64,000 nucleotides of DNA from Sphingomonas citri (GTDB lineage Bacteria > Pseudomonadota > Alphaproteobacteria > Sphingomonadales > Sphingomonadaceae). The notes beneath the pieces are model-generated. The model searched no databases. It saw only the letters and a list, made by a program, of their open reading frames with translations, and was not told the origin of the DNA. The DNA lies in NCBI RefSeq assembly GCF_019429485.1, contig NZ_JAHXZN010000001.1:930001-994000 (forward strand). The letters are read 5' to 3'. Below are positions 24,393 to 32,606 of this stretch, one piece after another. Numbering within the stretch: the stretch's first letter is position 1; each line of letters opens with the position of its first letter. The position numbers and the translations under genes are program-made.

Positions 24393-27262
24393 GCGCCCTC
24401 CCCCACCACGGTGGCGCAGCGGTCGCACAGCGCGTCGTCGACCGTCACCTCGGGGAGGTGCCGCCAGCAGCGGCCGCACTTGTGATAGTCGGTCCGGGTC
24501 ACGTCGACGCTCCCGCCCGGCGTCACCTTCGCCACGATGAACGCCTCGGCGAGCTGCGCGGCGTCGAGCGGAAGGTCGGGCACGGTCACCTCGGCCTCCA
24601 GGCTGGAGCGCACCGTCTTCTCGCGGCGGAGCGGCTCGATCGCCTCGGTCACGCGGACGCGCAGCGCGCGCACCGCCTGCCAGCGTGCGGAGAGGTCCTC
24701 GGCGGCGGGATCGGGCAGGATCGGCCACTCCAAGAAATGGACCGAGCTCGCCTCGTCGGGGAAGCGCGCCTGCCACACCTCCTCGGCGGTGAAGACCAGT
24801 ACCGGCGCGGCGTAGCGCACCAGCGCGTGGAAGAGCACATCCAGCACGGTGCGATAGGCGCGCCGCTTCACGTCGTCGGCGGCGTCGCAATAGAGCGAGT
24901 CTTTGCGCACGTCGAAGAAGAAGGCCGACAAATCCTCGTTGGCGAAGTCGGCGAGCAGGCGGACATAGCGGTTGAACTCGAAGCCGCGCGCCGCCTCCCG
25001 AAGCTCCATGTCGAGCGCGTGGAGCAGGTGGAGCACGTAGCGTTCCAGCTCGGGCATCTCGGCGACGGGCACGCGCTCCTCCTCGGCGAAGCCGTCGAGC
25101 GCGCCGAGCAGGTAGCGGAAGGTGTTGCGCAGCTTGCGGTACGAGTCCGAGGCGGTGGCGAGCACCTCCTTGCCGATGCGGATATCGTCGAAATAATCGG
25201 TCGACACCGCCCACAGCCGCAGGATGTCCGCGCCCGACTCGCCGATCACCTTCAGCGGGTCGACGACGTTGCCGAGACTCTTCGACATCTTGCGGCCCTG
25301 GCCGTCGAGTGCGAAGCCGTGGGTGAGCACCGCGTCATAGGGCGCCCGTCCACGCGTGCCGCAGCTTTCCAGCAGCGACGACTGGAACCAGCCGCGATGC
25401 TGGTCGGAGCCCTCGATGTAGAGGTTGGCACGCGTGCCCTCGCCGTAGCGCGCCTCGACGACGAAGGCGTGGGTCGAGCCCGAGTCGAACCACACGTCGA
25501 GGATGTCGTTCACCGGCTCATAGTCGGCGAGGTCGTGCGCCGCGCCGAGCAGCGCCTGGTGGTCGGCGGTGAACCAGGCGTCGGCGCCGCCGTCGCGGAA
25601 GGCGGCGACGATCCGCGCGTTGACCGCCGGGTCGTTGAGATACTGGCCGGTGGCGCGGTTCACGTAGAGCGCGATCGGCACGCCCCAGGCGCGCTGGCGG
25701 CTGATCACCCAGTCGGGGCGCCCTTCCACCATCGAGCGGATGCGGTTCTCCGCGCGCGGCGGCACCCACTGGGTGCGCGCGATCGCGTCGAGCGCGAGCT
25801 GGCGAAGGGTTGCGGCGTTGCCGTAACTAAGCCCCTCCCCTGCAGGGGAGGGGTCGGGGTGGGGCGCTTCCGCAGGCGCGTCGGTCTCGGTGAGACCGAG
25901 AGGCCCCACCCCCGGACCCTCCCCTGAAGGGGAGGGGAGGTCCATCGGGATGAACCACTGCGGGGTCGCGCGGAAGATCACCTTCGCCTTGGAGCGCCAC
26001 GAGTGCGGGTAGCTGTGGGCGAAATCGTCGCTGGCGCCGAGCAGCGCGCCCGACGCGCGCAGGTCGGCGCAGATCGGCCCCTCGCTGGCGACGAACTTCT
26101 TGTTGATCACGCTGCCCTGCCCGCCGAGCCAGGCCCAGTCGGCGCGGTAGAAGCCGGCGGCGTCGACCGCGAACACCGGCTCGATGCCGTTGGCCTTGCA
26201 CAGCAGGAAGTCGTCCTCGCCGTGGTCGGGCGCCATATGGACCAGCCCGGTGCCCGCGTCGGTGGTCACGAACTCGCCCTCGAGGAACGGCCGCGGCGTC
26301 GCGAAGAAGCCGCCGAGGTGATGCATCGGGTGGCGCGCGGTCGCGCCCTCCAGCACCGGGCCTTTGATGAGCGCGACGATCTTCCCCATCGGGATGCCGG
26401 TGCGCTTGGTGAAGGCGGGCAGCAGCGGCTCGGCCACGAGATAGCGCCGGCCCTCGTGCTCGAACTGGAGATAGTCGATCGCCGAACCGTAGGCGAGCGC
26501 CTGGTTGACCGGGATCGTCCACGGCGTGGTCGTCCAGATCACTGCCAGCGTGCCGGCCAGCCCCGGATATTCGGGGCAGTCGATCACCTCGAAGCCGACG
26601 TCGATCTGCGTCGAGACCACGTCCTCATATTCGACCTCGGCCTCGGCCAGCGCGGTCTTCTCCACCGGGCTCCACATCACCGGCTTGGCGCCGCGATACA
26701 GCTGGCCGCTCTCGGCGAATTTGAGCAGCTCGCCCGCGATGACCGCCTCGGCCTCGTAGCGCATGGTGAGATAGGGATTGTCCCAGTCGCCCGTCACGCC
26801 GAGCCGCTGGAACTGCTCCTTCTGGATCTGCACCCAATTGTCGGCATAGGCGCGGCACTCGGCGCGGAACTGCGCGACCGGCACCTGATCCTTGTCGAGC
26901 TTCTTGGCGCGATACGCCTCCTCGACCTTCCACTCGATCGGCAGGCCGTGGCAGTCCCAGCCGGGCACGTAGGGTGCGTCATAGCCCATCAGCGATCGAC
27001 TGCGGACGGTCACGTCCTTCAGCACCTTGTTCATCGCATGGCCCATGTGGATGTCGCCGTTGGCGTAAGGCGGGCCGTCGTGGAGGATCCAGCGCTCGCG
27101 CCCCTGGCGCTGCTCGCGCAGGCGCTCGTACAGCCCGATCCGCTTCCAGCGGTCGAGGATCGCGGGCTCCTTCTGCGCGAGCCCCGCCTTCATCGGGAAG
27201 TCGGTCTTCGGCAGGAAGACGGTGTTGCGCCAGTCGCGCGGCGTGTCGGGTGCGTCGGCCAT
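24389..27262 (-). CDS. ileS: isoleucyl-tRNA synthetase with an inserted palindromic segment
   Basis: Class Ia synthetase charging tRNA-Ile, 957 residues. The HIGH signature appears as HMGH (residues 72-75, in PPYANGDIHMGH). The CP1 editing domain spans about 200-400 (TTTPWTIPVN), GRKMSKSLGN is near residue 659, and a C-terminal zinc site CGRCWRH...CDRC closes the protein. ATG 27262 (MADAPDT) is favoured over the ATG nine bases upstream. The odd feature is about 37 extra residues at roughly 441-477, between RATPQWFIPMD and NAATLRQLALDAI, rich in Gly, Pro, Glu and Ser and encoded by a family-E palindromic repeat. The frame is intact through it, so the enzyme is expected to be functional. It is followed by lspA with a four-base overlap. 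Confidence 0.95.
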   Translation of the reverse strand: MADAPDTPRDWRNTVFLPKTDFPMKAGLAQKEPAILDRWKRIGLYERLREQRQGRERWILHDGPPYANGDIHMGHAMNKVLKDVTVRSRSLMGYDAPYVPGWDCHGLPIEWKVEEAYRAKKLDKDQVPVAQFRAECRAYADNWVQIQKEQFQRLGVTGDWDNPYLTMRYEAEAVIAGELLKFAESGQLYRGAKPVMWSPVEKTALAEAEVEYEDVVSTQIDVGFEVIDCPEYPGLAGTLAVIWTTTPWTIPVNQALAYGSAIDYLQFEHEGRRYLVAEPLLPAFTKRTGIPMGKIVALIKGPVLEGATARHPMHHLGGFFATPRPFLEGEFVTTDAGTGLVHMAPDHGEDDFLLCKANGIEPVFAVDAAGFYRADWAWLGGQGSVINKKFVASEGPICADLRASGALLGASDDFAHSYPHSWRSKAKVIFRATPQWFIPMDLPSPSGEGPGVGPLGLTETDAPAEAPHPDPSPAGEGLSYGNAATLRQLALDAIARTQWVPPRAENRIRSMVEGRPDWVISRQRAWGVPIALYVNRATGQYLNDPAVNARIVAAFRDGGADAWFTADHQALLGAAHDLADYEPVNDILDVWFDSGSTHAFVVEARYGEGTRANLYIEGSDQHRGWFQSSLLESCGTRGRAPYDAVLTHGFALDGQGRKMSKSLGNVVDPLKVIGESGADILRLWAVSTDYFDDIRIGKEVLATASDSYRKLRNTFRYLLGALDGFAEEERVPVAEMPELERYVLHLLHALDMELREAARGFEFNRYVRLLADFANEDLSAFFFDVRKDSLYCDAADDVKRRAYRTVLDVLFHALVRYAAPVLVFTAEEVWQARFPDEASSVHFLEWPILPDPAAEDLSARWQAVRALRVRVTEAIEPLRREKTVRSSLEAEVTVPDLPLDAAQLAEAFIVAKVTPGGSVDVTRTDYHKCGRCWRHLPEVTVDDALCDRCATVVGEGA
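25831..25940. repeat. family E palindromic element inserted in frame in ileS (copy 2)
   Basis: A repeat of about 110 bp. Outer palindromes are CCCCTCCCCTGCAGGGGAGG on the left and CCCTCCCCTGAAGGGGAGGG on the right. Inner arms GGGTCGGGGTGGGGC and GCCCCACCCCCGGACCC are inverted, and the core GGTCTCGGTGAGACC is a further palindrome. It lies wholly inside ileS without breaking the frame. The outer motif matches the intergenic element at 16688-16826. Confidence 0.88.
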
Positions 27263-27286
27263 GTGGGGCATGGCCTTAGCGCCGCG

Positions 27287-28213
27287 TCAGCGCGCCAGCA
27301 ACGCCCGCGCTCTCGCGCAATCCGAGTCCATCTGCGCCACCAGCGCGTCGAGCGTGTCGAATCTCGCCTCCGGCCGGATATAGTCGATCAGCTCGACCTC
27401 GAGTGGCTGGCCGTAGAGGTCGCCCGAGAAGTCGAAGAAGAAGGGCTCGAGCAGCTCCTTGGGCGGGTCGAAGCTGGGGCGGATCCCGAGGTTGGCGGCG
27501 CCGTCAAGCACGCGCCCGTCCGCCAGCCGCCCGCGCACCGCGTAGATGCCGTAGGCGGGGCGCAGATACTTGCCCATGTCGAGGTTGGCGGTGGGATAGC
27601 CGATCGTGCGGCCGAGCTTGTCGCCGTGCTGCACCAGCCCCTCGATCGCGAACGGCCGGGTAAGCAGCCGCGCCGCGCCGCACGGGTCGCCCGCGCCGAG
27701 CGCGGCGCGGACGCGCGTGGACGAGACCGGCTCGCCGTCGAGCATCACCGCGCCGACGGTGTCGACCGAGAAGCCGTGCGCCGCGCCCGCGGCCCGCAGC
27801 GTGGCGATGTCGCCGCTCTTGCGATGGCCGAAGGTGAAGTCCTCGCCGGTGACGACCCCGCCGACGCGCAGCGCGCCGATCAGCCGCTCGGCGACGAAGG
27901 CGTCGGCGTGGAGTCCGGCGAGCGTCTCGTCGAAGTGGAACACCACCATCGCGTCCGCCCCCGCGGCGGCGAACAGGCGCGCGCGCTGGTCGAGCGTGGT
28001 CAGGCGGAACGGCGGCGTATCCGGGCGGAAATAGCGCACCGGATGCGGGTCGAAGGTGGCGACCAGCGCGGGCCTGCCTTCCGCGCGCGCGCGCTCGACC
28101 GCGCGGCCGACGACCGCCTGGTGACCGAGGTGAAAACCGTCGAAATTGCCCAGCGCGACGATCCCACCGGCCAGCCCGGCCGGCACCGCCGAGCCGCCGT
28201 CAAGCCGCTCCAT
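27287..28213 (-). CDS. ribF: bifunctional riboflavin kinase/FMN adenylyltransferase
   Basis: Cytosolic enzyme (308 residues) making FMN and FAD from riboflavin and ATP. The N-terminal nucleotidyltransferase domain has GNFDGFHLGHQAVV (about residues 20-35, containing the HxGH motif) and the later VSSTRVRAAL. The C-terminal flavokinase domain (about 183-305) shows GRTIGYPTANLD and NLGIRPSF, plus the EVELIDYIRPEARFDTLDALVAQM closing block. The stop is only 24 bp from the ileS start. The ribF-ileS-lspA order is conserved in many proteobacteria, so these are probably one operon with folA upstream. Confidence 0.95.
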   Translation of the reverse strand: MERLDGGSAVPAGLAGGIVALGNFDGFHLGHQAVVGRAVERARAEGRPALVATFDPHPVRYFRPDTPPFRLTTLDQRARLFAAAGADAMVVFHFDETLAGLHADAFVAERLIGALRVGGVVTGEDFTFGHRKSGDIATLRAAGAAHGFSVDTVGAVMLDGEPVSSTRVRAALGAGDPCGAARLLTRPFAIEGLVQHGDKLGRTIGYPTANLDMGKYLRPAYGIYAVRGRLADGRVLDGAANLGIRPSFDPPKELLEPFFFDFSGDLYGQPLEVELIDYIRPEARFDTLDALVAQMDSDCARARALLAR

Positions 28214-28252
28214 GCGCGGCGCCTTAGCGGCTCGGCCGGCGCGGTGCCAGCG

Positions 28253-28732
28253 TCACCGTGCCAGCGTGACGAAGTCGTAGGCGGGGCGCTCGCCCTCGGC
28301 CGCGTGCGACTCGCGCGCCATTTCGCGCCAGCCGGTGAAGGCCGGCACGATCGCGTCGCCCGCGGGTTCGGTATGGACCTCGGTGAGCTCGACGCGATCG
28401 GCGCGGTCGAGCAGCAGCGCGAAGATCTCGGCACCGCCGATCACCGCGACGCGCGCGTCCGGGTCGCCGCCGCGCGCGAGCGCGAGGGCGGCGTCGGGCG
28501 TATGCGCCGCCTCGGCGCCTTCCGCCCGCCACATCGGGTCACGCGTGAGCACGACATGGCGGCGGCCGGGCAGCGGAGAAGGGAAGCTCTCGAAGGTCTT
28601 GCGCCCCATCACCATCGCCTGTCCCATCGTCAGCGCCTTGAAGCGCCGGAGATCGGCGGGCAGGTGCCACGGCAGCCGCCCGTCCATGCCGATGACGCCG
28701 TTGTCGGCGCGCGCGAGAACGAAGGTGATCAT
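28253..28732 (-). CDS. folA: dihydrofolate reductase
   Basis: NADPH-dependent reductase of dihydrofolate (159 residues, normal length). Recognisable segments are VLARADNGVIGMDGRLPWHLPADL (Met20-loop region with the conserved Trp and Pro; the catalytic acidic residue is the Asp in LPADLRRFK), MVMGRKTFESFP with the NADPH-binding loop, RHVVLTRD, and AVIGGAEIFALLLDRADRVELTEVH. ATG 28732 starts the conserved fold; the open frame upstream crosses two palindromic repeats and is rejected. It lies 40 bp ahead of ribF on the same strand. thyA, its usual partner in folate cycling, is about 5.3 kb further on. Confidence 0.95.
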   Translation of the reverse strand: MITFVLARADNGVIGMDGRLPWHLPADLRRFKALTMGQAMVMGRKTFESFPSPLPGRRHVVLTRDPMWRAEGAEAAHTPDAALALARGGDPDARVAVIGGAEIFALLLDRADRVELTEVHTEPAGDAIVPAFTGWREMARESHAAEGERPAYDFVTLAR

Positions 28733-28776
28733 CCGCGGCGTGGTAGCGGGCGGCGGCCGGCGGTGCCAGCAACCTT

Positions 28777-28873
28777 CAGCATCCCGGCCTCGAGCCGGGA
28801 TCCATGATCCAGCACTCGCTGACGGGTGTGGCGATCGGCGCGGCATGGATGCCAGGTCGAGCCCGGCATGACG
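28777..28873. repeat. palindromic intergenic element, family A (copy 3)
   Basis: A 97-bp element: CAGCATCCCGGCCTCGAGCC and GGGATCCATGATCC on the left, ATGGATGCCAGGTCGAGCCC and GGCATGACG on the right. It is in tandem with another member at 28901. Confidence 0.8.
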
Positions 28874-28900
28874 AAGAGAGGACGAGCGGCACCTGTTCCC

Positions 28901-28997
28901 CGCCATCCCGGACTTGTTCCGGCGCTAACCCCTCGGCGCGCGCCGACGCTGGCTGAGGACGCGGAAGGTGAATCCTGGACCAAGTCCGGGATGACGG
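28901..28997. repeat. palindromic intergenic element, family A variant (copy 4)
   Basis: A second element 27 bp from the previous one. CGCCATCCCGGACTTGTTCC on the left pairs with AATCCTGGACCAAGTCCGGG and ATGACGG on the right. The intergenic space 28733-29043 is otherwise empty. Confidence 0.7.
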
Positions 28998-29043
28998 CCG
29001 CGAGTGGGTGCGCGCACCCGTACCCCGCCCCGCCCCCATCCTC

Positions 29044-30723
29044 TCACCGCCCGATCAGCTCGCGCACCTTGGCGATGCCGAAGCGCAGCGCCTGCTTTGC
29101 GTCGACGTGCGGCATGGCCGGCACCTCGGCCGGGTCGACCAAGGCATGCAGGATCGCCGGCCCCGGCACCGCGAGGAACTCGGCCACGGTCGCGTCCAGC
29201 GTGGCGGCGTCGCGCGCGGTGAAACCCTGCGCGCCGCACGCGCGCGCGAAGGCGGCGAAGTCGAGGTTGGGGAAGCCGGTGCCCTTGGCGGCGGGCAGCC
29301 CCGCCCCCTCCATCTCGAGGTGGACCAGCCCCCAGCCGGAATTGTCGTACACCACCACCTTCACCGGCAGCTCGTGCTCGACGGCGGTCATGAACTCGCC
29401 CAGCAGCATCGTCAGGCCGCCGTCGCCGACGTGGAGGATCACCTGCCGCTGGCGGTCGAGCAGCTGCGCGCCGTTGGCGATCCCCATGCCGGTGCCCACC
29501 GCGGCGTTGTTGAACGAACCGGTGATCCGCTGCCGACCCGTCTGCCGCAGCCAATTGGCCGCCCAGAGCGTCACCTCGCCGGTGTCGGTGACGAGGACCG
29601 CGTCGGTCGCGGCGCGGTCGCTCACCGCGCGCGCCACCGCCTGCGGGTGGATCTTGTCGCCCGAGCGCGCGGGGTCGGCGCGCTCGTCGAGCATGCGGTC
29701 CCAGGCGGCGCGACGCTGCTGCGCGCGGTCGAGGAAGGCGGTGTCGGTGCGCTGCGGCAGCCGCTCGAGCAGCGCCCGGATCGTCGGCCGCACCGAGCCG
29801 ACCACGCCGAGCGTCACCGGCGCGCGGCGCCCGATCGCGAGCGCGCGCTCGTCGACCTGGATGACGTTGCCATGCTTGGGCAGGAAGTCGACGTACGGGT
29901 AGTCGGTGCCGAGCATCACCAGCAGCTCGGCCTGCTGCACCGCGTCGGTGCCCGCGGTCCCGCCGATCAGTCCGACGCCGCCGATCCAATAGGGCTCGTC
30001 ATAGGCCATGATCTCCTTGCCACGATAGGTGTGGAGCAGCGGCGCCTGGAGCCGCTGGGCGAGTTGGCGCAGCTCCTCGGCGGCGCCGCGGCAGCCCGCG
30101 CCGCAGAAGATCGCGACGCTTTTCGCCTCCGCGATCAGCGCGGCGGCAGTGGCGACGTCGGCCTCGGCGGGCGCCACCTCAGGCAGCGGACGCAGAGTGG
30201 CGAGGCTCGGCACCACGCCGGGCGCGCTCGCTGCGAACACGTCGGGCGGAATGTTGAGGTGCGCGACGCCGCGCGACCCGTACGCCTCGGCGATCGCCTG
30301 GTGGAACACCGCGGGCGCCTGCTCCGCCGCCGCGACGGTTTGAGTATAAGCCGCGACGTCGCGAAACAGCAGGTCGGGCGAGTCCTCCTGGAGATAGTCG
30401 GTGCCGCGGTGCGCGCCGGGTACGCCGCCGGTGATCGCGAGCACGGGGGCATGATCCTTGCGCGCCTCGTACAGGCCCGCGACGAGGTGGTTGCCGCCCG
30501 GCCCGGTGGTGCCGCAGCAGACCGCGAGCTGGCCGGTCAGCTTGGCCTGCCCCGCCGCCGCGAGCGCGGCGCCCTCCTCGTGGCGGACGCCGATCCACTG
30601 GACACGGCCGTCCTGCTCGATCGCGTGGGTGAAGGGGTTGAGCGCGTCGCCGACGATCCCAAACACGTGGCGCACGCCGACGTGGGCGAGCGTGTCGACG
30701 AGCAGTTCGGCGACGTTGGGCAT
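29044..30723 (-). CDS. poxB: ThDP-dependent pyruvate oxidase-like enzyme (PoxB type)
   Basis: A 559-residue thiamine-diphosphate flavoenzyme in the pyruvate:quinone oxidoreductase/acetolactate synthase superfamily. The PYR domain (about 1-165) has the conserved glutamate in VRHEEGAALA (Glu50). The central domain (about 185-325) resembles the FAD-binding module, and the PP domain carries the ThDP motif GDGGLTMLLGEF...VVYDNSGWG. Length and the start VAELLVDTLAHVGVRHVFGIVGD fit E. coli PoxB (572 aa), which oxidises pyruvate to acetate at the membrane. The C-terminal tail is shorter and not obviously amphipathic, so membrane recruitment, and even the substrate, are uncertain. It is apparently monocistronic. 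Confidence 0.8.
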   Translation of the reverse strand: MPNVAELLVDTLAHVGVRHVFGIVGDALNPFTHAIEQDGRVQWIGVRHEEGAALAAAGQAKLTGQLAVCCGTTGPGGNHLVAGLYEARKDHAPVLAITGGVPGAHRGTDYLQEDSPDLLFRDVAAYTQTVAAAEQAPAVFHQAIAEAYGSRGVAHLNIPPDVFAASAPGVVPSLATLRPLPEVAPAEADVATAAALIAEAKSVAIFCGAGCRGAAEELRQLAQRLQAPLLHTYRGKEIMAYDEPYWIGGVGLIGGTAGTDAVQQAELLVMLGTDYPYVDFLPKHGNVIQVDERALAIGRRAPVTLGVVGSVRPTIRALLERLPQRTDTAFLDRAQQRRAAWDRMLDERADPARSGDKIHPQAVARAVSDRAATDAVLVTDTGEVTLWAANWLRQTGRQRITGSFNNAAVGTGMGIANGAQLLDRQRQVILHVGDGGLTMLLGEFMTAVEHELPVKVVVYDNSGWGLVHLEMEGAGLPAAKGTGFPNLDFAAFARACGAQGFTARDAATLDATVAEFLAVPGPAILHALVDPAEVPAMPHVDAKQALRFGIAKVRELIGR

Positions 30724-30825
30724 GCGGCATCTCCTGACGGGTACCGCGCCCTAACGCCCTGGGATCGTGGGAGTGCCCGGATCGGTGAGCGCCTGAAGCG
30801 TGGCTTGTCGGCAACCCCTCTTCTT

Positions 30826-30922
30826 CCGTCATCCTGAACTCGTTTCAGGATCCACCGGCCCGCGAGCGCCGCCGCGTGTAAGTGCGCGGCACCGTGGATC
30901 CTGAAACGACTTCAGGATGACG
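30826..30922. repeat. palindromic intergenic element, family C (copy 2)
   Basis: CGTCATCCTGAACTCGTTTC and AGGATCCACCGGCCCGCG on the left face GTGGATCCTGAAACGACTTC and AGGATGACG on the right. It is about 97 bp and shares the central GCGCCGCCG with copy 1 at 9134. Confidence 0.8.
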
Positions 30923-30945
30923 CCGACTAGGGCCTTGCCCCCCCC

Positions 30946-31326
30946 TCACCGCCGCCGCGAACCCGGTCGCGGCACCAAGAAGTCGAGCGCGTCGGCGTTG
31001 TCGCGCCCCCAGGCGTAGAGCAGCTCGACCGGCACCACGAAGCGCTCGCCCAGCGGCGTCAGCCGGTATTCCACCGCGGGCGGCACCACCGTCTCGACGT
31101 GGCGCGTGATCAGCCCGCTCGCCTCCATCTCGCGCAGCGTCTGGGTCAGCATCTTCTTCGAGATGCCGGGCAGGCTGCGCTGGAGCACGCCGGTGCGCGC
31201 CGTGCCGCCGTGGCGCGCGTGGAGCGTGTGCAGCACCATGCTGGTCCATTTGGTCGCGAACAGCTCGAGCACGCGGCGCGGCGCGCAATCCTCGCGCCAT
31301 TCCTCATCGGGGCTGCCGGCGTGCAT
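30946..31326 (-). CDS. HxlR-family transcriptional regulator
   Basis: A winged-helix DNA-binding protein of 126 residues of the HxlR type. The signature LELFATKWTSMVLHTLHARHGG, then LQRSLPGISKKMLTQTLREMEASGLITRHV, matches the recognition-helix region of the family, and VEYRLTPLGERF forms the wing. The leading Cys in REDCAPRR is a conserved family position that can act as a redox sensor in some members. ATG 31326 is used, with AGGAGG five bases upstream. It is divergent from the PRISE-type reductase gene with about 100 bp between starts; HxlR proteins usually control the neighbouring oxidoreductase gene, so that is the likely target. Confidence 0.92.
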   Translation of the reverse strand: MHAGSPDEEWREDCAPRRVLELFATKWTSMVLHTLHARHGGTARTGVLQRSLPGISKKMLTQTLREMEASGLITRHVETVVPPAVEYRLTPLGERFVVPVELLYAWGRDNADALDFLVPRPGSRRR

Positions 31327-31427
31327 GGTCACCTCCTGGTGCCTAGGGCACGTTCGGGTGCCGTCTAGAAGCTGCCGCCCCCGCTGCCTAGCTCCCTCTC
31401 AACGCTCGACGAACGAAAGGATCTGAC

Positions 31428-32489
31428 GTGGCGAAGACGGCATTGGTGGTGGGCGCAAGCGGGATCGTCGGCGGCGCGACCGCGGCGCTGCTGGTGGAGC
31501 AGGGCTGGACGGTACACGGGCTCGCGCGCCGCGCAATCGACCTGCCCGGCGTGACCCCGGTCGCGGTCGACCTGCGCGACGCCGCGGCGACGCGCGCGGC
31601 GATCGGCACGCTGGCGCCCGACGCGGTGTTCATCACCACCTGGCTGCGCCAGGACAGCGAGGCGGAGAACATCCGGGTCAACTCGGCGATGGTGCGCCAC
31701 CTGCTCGACGCGCTCCCCGCGCCGACCGCGCCGCGCCACATCGCGCTCGTCACCGGGCTCAAGCATTATCTCGGGCCGTTCGAGGCCTATGGCAAGGGCA
31801 CGCTGCCGCAGACGCCGTTCCGCGAGGAGCAGGGCCGGCTCGACGTCGAGAACTTCTACTACGCGCAGGAGGACGAGCTGTTCGCCGCGGCGGCGCGCGA
31901 CGGCTTCAGCTGGAGCGTCCACCGCCCGCATACCGTGATCGGCAAGGCGGTCGGCAATGCGATGAACATGGGGACCACGCTGGCGGTCTATGCGACCTTG
32001 TGCCGCGAGCTCGGCCGCCCGTTCACCTTCCCGGGCTCGGCGGCGCAATGGTCCGGTCTGACCGACATGACGGACGCCGGCCTGCTCGCGCGCCACCTGC
32101 TATGGGCGGCGGAGACCGAGGCGGCACAGGACGAGGCGTTCAACGTCGTCAACGGCGACCTCTTTCGCTGGCAGTGGATGTGGGAGCGGATCGCGGGCTG
32201 GTTCGACGTCGCGGCGGCGCCGTTCGACGGCATTGTCCGCCCGCTCGAGCAGCAGATGGCGGAGGACGCGCCGCTGTGGCGCGAGCTCGCGCTGCGCGAG
32301 GGGCTGGCCGAGCCCGAGCTCGAGCGGCTCGCCTCCCCCTGGCACACCGACGCCGATCTCGGCCGCCCGATCGAGGTGGTGACCGACATGAGCAAGAGCC
32401 GCCGCCTCGGCTTCACCGCCTATCAGCCGACCGACGATGCCTTCTTCGCGCTGTTCGAACGGCTGCGTTCGGAGCGGCTGATCCCCTGA
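31428..32489 (+). CDS. PRISE-type short-chain reductase (progesterone 5-beta-reductase/iridoid synthase-like)
   Basis: A 353-residue NAD(P)H-dependent reductase of the extended SDR fold. The cofactor loop is VVGASGIVGGATA (residues 8-20). The PRISE-family motifs are clear: VTGLKHYLGPFEAYG with Lys112 and ENFYYAQEDEL with Tyr144/145, the catalytic pair that replaces the classical YxxxK. The family reduces enone C=C bonds of 1,4-unsaturated carbonyls. Start is GTG 31428 with GAAAGGAT eight bases ahead. The divergent HxlR regulator suggests induction by an electrophile or quinone-like compound. The natural substrate is unknown. Confidence 0.88.
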   Translation: MAKTALVVGASGIVGGATAALLVEQGWTVHGLARRAIDLPGVTPVAVDLRDAAATRAAIGTLAPDAVFITTWLRQDSEAENIRVNSAMVRHLLDALPAPTAPRHIALVTGLKHYLGPFEAYGKGTLPQTPFREEQGRLDVENFYYAQEDELFAAAARDGFSWSVHRPHTVIGKAVGNAMNMGTTLAVYATLCRELGRPFTFPGSAAQWSGLTDMTDAGLLARHLLWAAETEAAQDEAFNVVNGDLFRWQWMWERIAGWFDVAAAPFDGIVRPLEQQMAEDAPLWRELALREGLAEPELERLASPWHTDADLGRPIEVVTDMSKSRRLGFTAYQPTDDAFFALFERLRSERLIP

Positions 32490-32606
32490 GTCTCCCCCGG
32501 CTGGCACGATATCTTAACCTATGTGCAACGTTAGTGAGCACCGGCACGTTCGATCAGCCGCGTGAGGCTCCCGATCCACGCCGGAGCGACGGGTGGAGGA
32601 TGACCG

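Noticed and set aside
26003..28807. 934-codon frame on the plus strand across ileS, ribF and folA
   Set aside because: It runs through three well-identified minus-strand genes and has no recognisable domain or ribosome site.
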